Shown: positions 21,249-32,000 of the stretch, one piece after another | How the letters are laid out: each line of letters opens with the position of its first letter | Numbering within the stretch: position 1 is the first letter of the stretch | From: Phycomyces blakesleeanus NRRL 1555(-) | Taxonomy: Eukaryota > Mucoromycota > Mucoromycetes > Mucorales > Phycomycetaceae | NCBI RefSeq assembly: GCF_001638985.1 | Contig: NW_017265136.1 | Span: forward strand, 1,968,269-2,032,268 | Length of the DNA: 64,000 nucleotides | Direction: 5' to 3' | Program-made: the position numbers and the translations under genes | Notes under the pieces: generated by a model | Seen by the model: only the letters and a program-made list of their open reading frames with translations | The model's database searches: none | Told to the model about the DNA's origin: nothing

Positions 21249-23784
21249 CTATTTGCTCTTTGCTGCCTCCTTCTTCTTGTACTCCTGGATAAGTTGTTCC
21301 TGGACATGGGTCTGGACAGGCTGGTGATCCTTGTACTCCATGGAGAACTCACCCTTACCCTGAGTAGCAGAACGGAGCTCGGTAGAGTAACCAAACATGT
21401 CGTTGAGAGGAACATCAGCAGTTACGTTAAAGTAGTCTTCCTGGATTTCGGTATCAACAACAGTACCCTTACGCTTGTTAAGACCACCAATAACAGCACC
21501 CTGGAACTCGGTGGGAGCAGTAATGGCAACGTTCATTATGGGTTCAAGAATAGTAGGCTTGGCCTTGGCAAATGCCTCGTTAAAGGCATTCTTGGTAGCG
21601 ATACGGAAAGCCAATTCACTCGAATCAACAGCGTGAGCAGCACCATCCTCGAGTACCATGCGGAGACCGTTGACGGGGTGGCCAATAAGAGGACCCTTTT
21701 CAAGAGCATCGACGAAACCCTTCTCGCAAGCGGGAATAAAGTTGGTGGGAATGTTACCACCAATCACACGGTTTTCAAAGGCGACATCCTTGCCAGTCTC
21801 CTCATCAAGCTCCATTGGCTCCAAAACACCCATGACACGACCGAACTGACCAGCACCACCGGACTGTTTCTTGTGGGTGTAGTTGAACTTGGCAGCCTGG
21901 GTGATGGTCTCACGGAAGGCAACCTGGGGCTTACCGGTCAAACATTCGACATTGTACTCACGCTTCATGCGCTCAACGTAGATCTGGAGATGGAGTTCTC
22001 CCATACCAGAGATAATGGTCTCCTTGCTCTCCTTGTCAACATGGACACGGAAAGTAGGATCTTCTTTCTGGAAACGGTTGAGAGCCTTGGAGAAGTTGGG
22101 GCTCTCCTTGCCAATGGGGCTCAAAGAAAGTGAAATGACGGGCTGGGGAACAAACATGGAAGAGAGAGAGACCTGGACGGTACCATCGGTGAAGGTATCA
22201 CCACTGGCACAGTCAACACCAAACATAGCACCAATCTCACCAGCACCGAGTTCATCGACATCTTCCATATCCGAAGCATGCATACGTACAAGGCGAGGAA
22301 CCTTGATCTTTTTGCCGGTCTTAACGTTGGTAATGAAAGAGCCCTTCTTAAGAGCACCCTGGTAGATGCGCATGTAAGTCAGCTGGCCATAACGACCTTC
22401 TTCGAGCTTGAAAGCAAGACCGACAAAGGGGTTTCCGGAATAAGGGGTGAGTTCGACAGGCTTCTCGTTGTCAGCAATGTTAAGAGCAGTGTTGGTGACT
22501 TCGGTAGGGTTGGGCAAGTAATCGACAATGGCGTTCAATAAAGGCTGGACAGCAGTGTTCTTGAAGGCAGAACCCATCAAAACAGGAGTGAACTTGAGGT
22601 TGATGGTAGCAGTACGGATAGCAGTAATAAATTGTTCAGCGGTGGGGATTTCCTCATTGAGATAAATGTCAGCGATGTTGTCGTCCACATTAGCCAATTG
22701 TTCAATAAGTTCATGACGTTTTTCGGTAGCAAGTTCAATAAGATCAGCAGGAATATCCTTGGAAACCAAGTTTTCACTATTATACACCATAAAAAGAAGA
22801 AGGATATTAGTATACTGCCATTTTCTTTTTCTTTACATTTTTCCTATTCTTATATTGTTTATATACAAGTGTATGTGTGTAGCACCCTACTTTTCATAAA
22901 GAAAAAGAAAGCTTAAAACTAATTTGTTTACCCATTGTCGCCTTCGTTGTACAGAGCCTTCCACTGGATCAGATCAACGACACCACGGAATTGGTCCTCG
23001 GTACCGATGGGGATCTGGACAGCAGCAGCAGTCAACTTGAGCTTTTGTCTCATTTGGTCAATAATACGGAAAGGGTTGGCACCGGCTCTGTCCATCTTGT
23101 TGATGAACGAGAGACGGGGGACGTTGTAACGGCGCATCTGACGATCGACAGTAATCGTTTGGGACTGGACACCAGATACAGAGCAAAGAATCAAACAAGC
23201 ACCATCTAACACACGCAAAGCACGCTCGACCTCAATAGTAAAGTCAACGTGACCTGGGGTATCAATAATATTCACATTGTAGTCACCCCAGCTAGCATAA
23301 GTAGCAGCCGACTGGATAGTGATTCCCTTTTCTCTTTCCAATTCCATTGAGTCCATCTTTGCTCCAACACCATCACGACCACGCACATCGTGAATTTCCT
23401 TAATACGGCCAGTGTAAAACAAGATACGTTCGGTACAGGTGGTCTTTCCAGAATCGATGTGAGCAGAGATACCAATATTACGAAGCATACTGAGACGTTT
23501 CTATACAAAAACACACACACACACAAACACAAAATATAAGTAAATAAAATTTGTCAACTTTCTTATCACCAATATATATATATATACTCTTTCCAACTCA
23601 CAATGTCTGCACTGTCTGCGGGCTTCTCGGTCGAGGTTGACTGGAAACGACGCAACATCGAGACAGGTACGGAATAGGTTTGCTGGGCAGCTAAAGGTGC
23701 AGATGTAGCAACTGCATTGTGAAATGCAGCAACAGACTGAGCCCTTCCGGGTAGCCCTCCAAAGAGGGTTTTCACAAATGACAT
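21249..23784 (-). CDS. MEF1: Mitochondrial elongation factor G1 (mtEF-G1)
   Basis: Three exons on the minus strand: 23784-23602, 23500-22932 and 22776-21249, phases consistent, giving 759 residues. Exon 1 encodes an Arg/Ser/Ala-rich, acid-poor start typical of a mitochondrial presequence (residues 1 to about 50). The GTPase domain follows with AHIDSGKTT (P-loop, about 74-82), DTPGHVDF and NKMD; domains II-V end near EEAAAK-type residues rich in Lys. It promotes GTP-dependent translocation on mitochondrial ribosomes. Sequence such as [20 protein letters not shown] and the overall length fit the mtEF-G1 (Mef1) branch, not mtEF-G2, a recycling factor. A MITE sits 155 bp upstream of the ATG. Confidence 0.95.
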
Positions 23785-23939
23785 GGCGCAGGTTTACCCA
23801 AGGAAAGCAAGCGTCGAGAATACTGGTGAAGCCAATTAAAAAAAAAATAGCAAGGACCCCTCGTCCGTGACTGTTCAGGAACCAATCTGTCAAACGGAAT
23901 GTGAAAATCTTTAAAACATATGTAAAACGCTGTACATTA

Positions 23940-24432
23940 GGGGGTTTCATTATCTGTTTTAGATTTTATTTTATTTTTTCTGGGATTGAAAAACACTAAT
24001 TATTGGCTGGTAAAAATCTCTCAAAAAATAAAATCTCAAAAAATAAAATCTCAAAACTTGGCTTGATAATTTTAAGATTTTATTTTATTTTTAACTTAGC
24101 ATTTTTATTCAAATATTATAAATAACAAAAAGCATTACTTTACTCATATTTTCTGTCTATTTTGATAGAAGTAGCACATTATATTATTTAATATGTCTTA
24201 AATATGCTTATTCAAAGACTTTTCATAAACTTTAGCCCATCAGTAGCTCTATGTAAATAGTAAATATATCTAGAATAATAAACAAAAAAAAGTGATTTTT
24301 TAAAAGACTTTATACATTAAATTAGCTAACATGAGGGGGGTTCAGTAATATATTTTTATATTCATTATTATTGGTTAAAACGTAAAGCTCGGAAAAAATA
24401 AAATAAAATCTAAAACAGATAATGAAACCCCC
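23940..24432. mobile_element. MITE with perfect 40-bp terminal inverted repeats
   Basis: The first 40 bases (23940-23979), starting GGGGGTTTCATTATCTG, are identical to the reverse complement of the last 40 (24393-24432). TA lies immediately outside both ends (23938-23939 and 24433-24434), the expected target duplication of the Tc1/mariner superfamily. The 493-bp element has no coding capacity; its interior is AT-rich with repeated AAAATAAAATCTC words near the left end. Perfect ends suggest recent mobilisation by a transposase encoded elsewhere. Its ends do not resemble those of the decayed Tc1 element at 16715-18110. Confidence 0.85.
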
Positions 24433-26474
24433 TATTGTGACCTCTAAGAAGACTCTATTTTTTTTTCTGTTATTGTTGCTGTTCCTGTTGCTGCTCTTCT
24501 ACCGTGACCTTTGAGCCTAATCTGGAACTTTTCGATTTTTTTTCTCGTCTGTTTGACTGACTTTAAAGTTGTGGCAGTAATTTTAAGAGGAAAAAGTGTT
24601 TTTCCAAAAAAAAAAATTCATTCTCAAATAAAGATTGCCAAATTAGAATTAGCTTTTTTTTAAAAAAGGGTTGACCATTTCTTCAGAGTATTTTATGGTG
24701 AAAAACTTCATATACTATATTTTAACAGTGGTAAATATATCAATACTTTGTGAGGTATTAATGGAGCTAGATACTATGTTAATCGAGACAATATACCTAG
24801 ATGCCATTAGCTATAGAAAATTGGAATGGAAATAATTTTTTATAAAAAAGCTTCCTACGCACAAACACTAGAGATTGTACCAGCAGAATATTCTTGGTTT
24901 AATTGACAGAGTAGATGATAGTAAGAGTGGGAAATGCAGTAAAAATAATACAATTTTTACTAGTGAGCAATACACATTAAGTAGGAGGGAAAAAAGACGA
25001 TAAAATAATGTGTCTAAAAGAAATTTATTCCACCCAACCCTGCAAAAATTATATGTTTACTTGTATAAACAACTATTGATGATTAGGGACCAGATAAAAA
25101 TGCTATATGCCGGACCACCAGCCATTTTTTTTTATGAGACTGGTAAATGATAAAAAAAAACCGGCGATTAAAAAAAACTTAGTGTTCCAAAGAAACGTCG
25201 TGCCTGAATAATTTGTTGGTGTGCACAGATTGAAAAGATTACCAAAAGATAAAATGTAATCAAGTGTTCATAATAAAATATCATAATATAGCACCCTCTC
25301 GGTATAGATTCTTAATGTATTAACTATTATTATTATTTATTTCAAGCAAAAAGTGACAGACCATGTTTTGTGGGAGAATAAAGGCATTACAATGCTTATC
25401 AGTATTGCTATCATTGTACTGACTTGTTTTGCGCTATCATCAACCACCTTCGTAAGATTTGCCTTGTTTTAACAAGAGTATGCTTTAAACACCATTCGTT
25501 TGTTTTGGCAGGTATCGTATCACTGTAATAAATGATAGAATTTCAAGGCATTCGGCGAGCTCACTGGGTCTTTGTCATAGACGAACCGCCCTTCCTTCCT
25601 GGTGTGATAGCAGCCAAGGCACTTGTGGTGATAAGGGGTTTATTAGAATAGACTTCTTAGTCTCTCTTTTTTTTTTAACTTTTTCCTTCTAATAGAACTA
25701 TTGTAATGCAAAACTTTAGGCATACTAAGCCAACCCTCTCTATGCTTTGCATTGTAGCCGATCAATAAATACAAAATAAAGATTTATAACTATAAACTCG
25801 TAGAGTATTATTCAATCAATAAATCTGCTGGAAATACCAACTTTTATAACTTAGGACTCGCATAAAACCTACGCGCATATATATTTATAGCCAATAGCAT
25901 ATCGGCTTTTAGTTTTTTAATTTTACTTTTCAGTAAATACGATTTATGGGATTCTGGATCATTTTACATCTAACGTTGTTTGCTAGTATATTCTGGAAAA
26001 CAGCAAAAAATGTCTTATTATTATTATTATTATTATTATTATACTAAGGTAAAAGAAAAAGACAGATTAAAAGTTTCGCAAATTTACAAAAGGAAATCCT
26101 ACTCAAGTAATTTGCTTTCAAGACTATTGTACACTTCGATAATATATATGTATCATTAGAGTAATAGCATTAAATATAGGAGTTAGGAATGATATTACGA
26201 AAATCGATTGTAAGAAATACAAGGTTTTACAAGTTAATTTTAGAAGTATTAGGCAAAATAACACTTCTTTACATAAAAAAAAATCACGTAGAGTCTTATG
26301 GATTTGGAATCAAAACTTCATTAGACGAGTCACTTTCCAATATATCCAATAGGAGAATGTGGGGGTGTAGGAAATGGGGGGAGTGGTGCAAATAGCCCGC
26401 TCTCGCCACAAAGGCCGCCCCAAGGCCATACTGTATGTACCTTCTTTCTAGTTTGCCGATCGACGGTTTTCGCC
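24433..26474. other. Intergenic region between MITE and eL42 gene
   Basis: AT-rich with no supported gene. A stretch around 25380-25640 is less biased in composition and might be an unrecognised decayed coding sequence, but frames are broken. An ATT array lies at 26017-26042. The last 100 bp before the eL42 start are GC-richer (for example AAGGCCGCCCCAAGGCC at 26411-26427) and probably hold that gene's promoter. Confidence 0.5.
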
Positions 26475-27014
26475 ATGGTAGGTAGATCTGGTTGACTCTA
26501 CAGCATCATATATAAGCTAGATGGGATATTAGGAATGACCGATTGATGGATGAATCAAATAGCCAGATGGATGGAAGAAAAATCCACTCGAGAGATTATA
26601 TATATAGACGGGGAGGCATATTTAAAGACATAGAGTGGAAAATAGAGCAAACACCGGGATTTGCGGACAATTTTACTTATTCAGCATCATCTGTAGGTTA
26701 ACATCCCCAAGACCAGAAACACCTTCTGCAAGGGCGGTAAGTGCAAGAAGCACACCCCCCACAAGGTCACCCAATACAAGGCCGGCAAGGCTTCCCTCTT
26801 TGCCCAGGGTAAGAGACGTTACGACCGTAAGCAGTCTGGTTATGGTGGTCAGACCAAGCCCGTTTTCCACAAGAAGGCTAAGACTACCAAGAAGATCGTT
26901 CTCCGTCTTGAGTGCACTGCATGCAAGTACAAGATGCAGCTCTCCATTAAGCGCTGCAAGCACTTCGAGTTGGGTGGTGACAAGAAGACCAAGGGTGCTG
27001 CTCTCGTCTTCTAA
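26475..27014 (+). CDS. RPL42: Ribosomal protein eL42 (L36a/L44)
   Basis: Two exons: 26475-26477, which is only the ATG, and 26697-27014; together 106 residues. The protein matches eL42 of the large cytosolic ribosomal subunit along its length, with the zinc-binding pairs CKGGKC and [10 protein letters not shown] and the ending KTKGAALVF. eL42 lies near the E-site tRNA end. Residue 56 is proline (in TKPVF), the form known to go with cycloheximide sensitivity; Gln at this place is the classic resistance change. Codon use is strongly biased to C-ending codons (AAG, ACC, TTC), as expected for a highly expressed gene. The 219-bp intron with GTAGGT donor directly after the ATG is a common fungal ribosomal-protein layout. 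Confidence 0.95.
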
Positions 27015-27370
27015 AGCAAATCAATTCTATACATATATATATGTTGCTTTTAATAAAAACGAAAACAAAAACAAAACAAAAATACATTTATCATTCCAAG
27101 ATATATGTATATATATATGTGTGTGTGTGTACTATAAAGAGGATGTCTCCAATATTTTGTGGGTTTATTGAGTATTGAGTATTGAGTATTGATATCAAAT
27201 AGTTGAATTTAAAGATCTTCCATCTATCACGCCATAAAGCACAAGTTAACGATCAATGGGGGGAGGGGTTTCTAAAATAAAGGATCTCTTTTTTACACTA
27301 ATTTTTGACTCAATTTTCATAATTAAATTGCATGGACCAAATCTATTGATTCAAACTACGCCCCTTTGTC
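27015..27370. other. Short intergenic region eL42 to siroheme synthase
   Basis: Contains the eL42 3' UTR with AATAAA at 27052-27057, a GT repeat at about 27118-27130, and three to four TATTGAG units at about 27168-27192. No gene seen. Confidence 0.6.
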
Positions 27371-28822
27371 ATGTCAACATCATTCACACCAATCCAAGGC
27401 GGGGGTTCTCTTGTACTTGCCTGGCGAACAGCTCAGAAAAAGATCCTCATTGTTGGCGGTGGGAATGTAGCGGCACAACGTATTGTCTCTGTCAGGACAG
27501 CAGATGCACATGTCATTCTCGTATGTCCAGCACAAGGCTTAATCGACGAGACACGCTACCGCATTGAAAATAAAGAAGTAACATGGATAGACCGCAACTT
27601 TGTAGACAGTGATCTTGATGGAATGGACATGGTATTGACTGCCATGGATGATCATGAAGAATCAGCAAGAATTGGCCACTTGTGTCGTTCAAAGCGAATC
27701 CCTGTCAACGTAGCAGACGTTCCTCCATTATGTGACTTTTACTTTATGAGCCAGCACCGTGAGGGACCTTTGCAAATAGCTGTATCTACCAATGGCCAAG
27801 GCCCAAAGCTTGCTAATATGATCAGAACAAAGATCGCAGCCACATTACCAAAGGATATAGGCAAGACAATCGAAAAAATGGGTCTGTTACGTGCAAAGGT
27901 GCGTGAATGGGAACCAGCAATTGAAAACTCTGGAAAGCGCATGGGCTGGGTAATCCGATGCTGTGAAACCTGGGGACTTGAAACCATGAGCAAGCTGAAT
28001 GAACTTAAAGGAAAAGAAGAGGAAAATCTGTACAAGGTACTCGAAGAATATTTCAAAAAAAACGAGGTACCACCAACCAGCCTCGTGTTTCCTTCATCTC
28101 CCGAGATTGCGTTGATCGGGGCAGGTCCGGGCGATCCAGAACTGATCACTGTCAAGGCCAAACGATGCTTGCTAGAGGCAGATTTGGTAGTTAGTGATCG
28201 TTTGATTCCACAGCAAGTATTGGACTTAGTTCAAGGGGAACTGAGAATAGCTCGCAAAACAACCGGCAGATCAGATGAAGCACAAGAAGAATTATTGGAA
28301 TGGTGTCTGGAAGGTCTCAAGAAAAACCAGCGGGTCGTTAGGCTCAAGATTGGAGACCCCCTGCTTTTTGGGCGTGGTGGCGAAGAGATTCTGTGGTTCC
28401 GTGAGCGTGGCTATGAACCTGTGATGGTGCCTGGCATTTCTAGTGCATTTTCTGCACCAATGGCAGCGATGATTCCAGTCACTTTCAGAGGTGTATCAGA
28501 TCAAGTAATCATCACAACTGGAAGAGGAACCAAAGGATCCATGCCTGATCTACCAGAATACGGCTCCACTCGTATGCTAGTAGTTTTGATGGCAGTTGGA
28601 AGAGCAGTTGAGCTGAGACAAATGCTTCTAGAGCGTGACTATCCCCTTACAACACCGATATGCTGGGTGGAGAATGCAAATTGCCCTGAAGAGAGAGTTG
28701 TTTTAGGCATATTAGAAACTATGGCATCCGTAGTGGTAGATAATAACATAAAGGCACCAGCGGTCCTGATTGTTGGAAAAAGCGTTGATGTCCTCACACG
28801 CGACAACGTGAAAATTGTATAA
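27371..28822 (+). CDS. Siroheme synthase: Met8-like dehydrogenase/ferrochelatase fused to uroporphyrinogen-III methyltransferase
   Basis: Single-exon gene of 483 residues. Residues 20-210 form a Met8/CysG-N-like NAD-binding unit: VGGGNVAAQRI, VNVADVPPLCDFYF and NGQGPKLANMIR. Residues 238-475 are a SUMT domain: LIGAGPGDPELITVKAKR, RLKIGDPLLFGRGGEE and VPGISSAFSAPM. Together they would convert uroporphyrinogen III through precorrin-2 and sirohydrochlorin to siroheme, the cofactor of sulfite and nitrite reductase. In yeast these steps are split over Met1 and Met8; bacterial CysG has the same domain order as here. In some fungi with this architecture a separate Met8 persists, so the N-terminal half may be only partly active; I cannot tell from sequence. 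The following gene starts 201 bp downstream. Confidence 0.92.
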   Translation: MSTSFTPIQGGGSLVLAWRTAQKKILIVGGGNVAAQRIVSVRTADAHVILVCPAQGLIDETRYRIENKEVTWIDRNFVDSDLDGMDMVLTAMDDHEESARIGHLCRSKRIPVNVADVPPLCDFYFMSQHREGPLQIAVSTNGQGPKLANMIRTKIAATLPKDIGKTIEKMGLLRAKVREWEPAIENSGKRMGWVIRCCETWGLETMSKLNELKGKEEENLYKVLEEYFKKNEVPPTSLVFPSSPEIALIGAGPGDPELITVKAKRCLLEADLVVSDRLIPQQVLDLVQGELRIARKTTGRSDEAQEELLEWCLEGLKKNQRVVRLKIGDPLLFGRGGEEILWFRERGYEPVMVPGISSAFSAPMAAMIPVTFRGVSDQVIITTGRGTKGSMPDLPEYGSTRMLVVLMAVGRAVELRQMLLERDYPLTTPICWVENANCPEERVVLGILETMASVVVDNNIKAPAVLIVGKSVDVLTRDNVKIV

Positions 28823-29023
28823 AAACCTTAGAACAAGTGTGCTGATTCCTAAATAAATAGCTTGTGCACCCATTCATTTGACTTTTGAGTTGAGTTGGCT
28901 AGAAGTGACGGACGGACGGACCTTCTTATTTCTTTGTCTCCTGCTTGGTCTCATCATCATAGTGTCTCCCCGCCTTTCTCCTCCAGAGGCGTTGATGGAC
29001 TTGCTTTTCTCTGCATCCCAACC

Positions 29024-32000
29024 ATGAGTACCATATCCTCTTCAAACCCATCGCCGTCTAATACGGCACACACAATGTCGGCAGCCATGAACCGATCCGG
29101 TTCCAATCGGTCCATTTTTCGAGACCCCACTGTCAGCAACCCACCCACCGGTCGAGTGAACCGGACCAGAAGAATGACAATGGGTGAAGATGACATGACA
29201 CGCAACATTAGCGCAGACTACCAGGAGATACAGATGCGCACACTAACAAAATGGGTCAATGTCCAACTCAGTCAGGTTAATGACTCCATCCAGAACATTG
29301 CCACCGATCTCCGGGACGGAAAACGCCTATTAAAACTACTTGCTGTCGTTTCTAAAGATCCACCACCAAAACCAGAACGAATGAATATGCGGATCCACCA
29401 ACTTTCAAATGTCGCCCAAGCATTAAGTTTTCTCGAAACGCAAGTAGGCGCAGACTCTATGCCCGATATCGGCAACGAGGCTATTGTCAACGGAGACATG
29501 AAGAAGACACTTGCACTACTTTTTTTTATTATGCTTAAATATCAAATACAACTTATTCTAAGTGACCATGGCAAAGACTATGGGACATCTCTTGCCGTAA
29601 GTTTGTTTGAATATGGGAGGGGCAGAAAAGCTGTTTGATTGACTGATTCCATAGACTCTCTCCAACCGTCGCACCAGTCTGCAGGATCTGCCCCTCCTGG
29701 CTACTGAGACTAGCCAGCAACCGCCATCTAAACCAACATTTACTCTTCCAGGACGCAAATCAACAGTCGCATTTGACAAAAACGGAGCAACCACAAATAC
29801 TTCTTCTGCCACAGATTCAAAAGTAGCCTTATTATTTTGGGTTCGTATCCAACTCGAAGATTACATTGCTGCGAGTATTATACCATCTGTTCAGGACTTT
29901 TCAAGGTCCTGGAGAACGGGTCTAGCATTTTGCTTGCTCATCCATCGCCACAATCCACTATTGATACCCGATATCCTTTCCCGTACAGATAGCCAAGATA
30001 AGGCTGTCTGGCTAGAACTACTAACCCTTGCCTTTGATCTTGCCTCTTCTCACATGGGAATTTCGAATTATCTGGAACCAGCTGATTTGATTGATGTCGA
30101 CCACCCACACGAACCAAGCGTTATGATGTACGTGAGCGAGTACTATAAAGTCATGTCTAGTGCACAAAAGAACGAATCTCCTACAGCACGCCAAGAAAAA
30201 TCACACACGCGGCGAGTTCTTATAGCTAAAGCAACCGGAGGAGAAGTAGAAGAAGAAGGACCTACGTTTGACTCCCCTCCTTCAGATCTCACCATCCTGG
30301 CTAATAAAGCACCCCCAAGTCCACTATGTTTGAGTCCGTCATCTTCTGCGTCACTACTAGCCCCCGTACCAGTACCGATGCCATCAGCACGACGCAAAAT
30401 ACCTAATCGCCAGTCTACGTTGTGCGAAGAGGACAAAGCACGGATCAAGGCCGATCTCAACAGCCGACTTATGATGCAGTTGACAGGCCATCTGCCACAC
30501 GGTGTCCATCCGGTGCTAGACCAGCTGCTCACAATTCACGACACAGTGCTAACATTCGTTAAGACCGGTACCCGGACTATTGACGAAATTCCTGAAGAAT
30601 TCGAACGATCGGTTGCTGTAGCTGAATATATCGAAGCACTCGATAGTATGGAAGAGCAGTCAATAAACGAAGCCTTCCTTTTACAAACAGCTCAAGAGGC
30701 TCGCACAATACTTGTCACGCCACCTGAGACTGCGGATGATACTCTTATCCGCCTGACAGACCACCAACGTGGACAGGTTGTGCATCTTCATGACAACTTG
30801 GTTAAAGAATGGAAGGAATTTACTGAACTCTTAAGGTCTACAAAGACAGATCTCCTTTCTATTGAATCTGATCTTATGGAGACTGAAGAGGGTGTCAAAC
30901 AGTTCCAACATGAAGCTGACATAATACAAGACTGTCTTTATCGATTTGCTATCCGTGTTACCCAACTCCTTCCTAGCAAAAACGGTCAGAAGATTCATCC
31001 TTTAAGTGCTACTTCGCTCGATTTGGAAGCATATGATGCTGATGTCAAGACAACCACAAAAGACTTTGACGGAATTGAACTGCGCTGGCGGGCATTTCGT
31101 TCTTTTATCCGTGGTTTAAGTCCGGCAGTTTTACAGTTAGTCCAGGGCCGTTCTAAGGATCTTCAGGAGAGGTTCGAAAGTTTGGGCGAGGCTGTGCGGG
31201 CATCGCGTCGCCAGTGCACTGACTATCGTCGAGCAATGACCTTCGCAGAACGCTTTGTGTCCTTGCATAGATCTCTAGAAGCTATTGAGGCTAAGATGAG
31301 CAGTAGTGAGAGAGCTACCACAGATGTAATTATTGTTGACCTTGAGAACAAGGTTAATCTTGTTCGATCAACGTTATATGCCTCCCGAGAGGAATATAGC
31401 GATCTTATGGAGCTTAACGATCCTCAGCTCCAAAAATGTTTTGACGATGTACACGATCGCTATGTACGAGTACGCGATTGGGTAGACCAGATCCGCCAGT
31501 GGTTTGGAGAAGCAGAACGTATCTCCAAGTGGATCAATGCTCGTACAAGCACACTAGAGATTAGGTTATCAGAACCATGGAAACCTTTGGCCCAAGAATG
31601 TATGCCAGAGAAACAAGCTGCGCGTCTACACGAAGAGCACGAGAAAATTCAACGAGAAATTGAACAGTTTAATACTGACGATATGGAACGCCTTAGAGCT
31701 CACGTTAAATCTCTTACTGGTGCTGAAAGCGATAGAAAACACGATCTTTCACCAGCTGATACTTCAACAATTGAAATCACTCTCAAAACACTTAATGACT
31801 TGAACCGACTTCTTGTATTGCTTGGAAAACGTACCCACTCTGTCGAACTTCTCTGGCAACGTTTACAATGGGAACGTATGTTAACAGCCTCTGTCCAGTG
31901 GATCGATAGTACTGATCAGAATATTACCGAGTTCCTCCAAAAAGATGCTTGGTGGCAAGAGAACGGCTCTGAACGTGAAATTATTGTATCTGGTTTGGTC

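Noticed and set aside
21198..22133. 311-residue plus-strand frame opposite the EF-G gene
   Set aside because: It is the antisense shadow of the strongly conserved EF-G coding exon.
25380..25660. Possible decayed transposase or other coding remnant
   Set aside because: Fragments look mildly protein-like but frames are broken and no motif could be matched to a family.
26189..26395. 68-residue plus-strand frame
   Set aside because: No homology recognised and it ends in G-rich DNA next to the eL42 promoter; likely chance.
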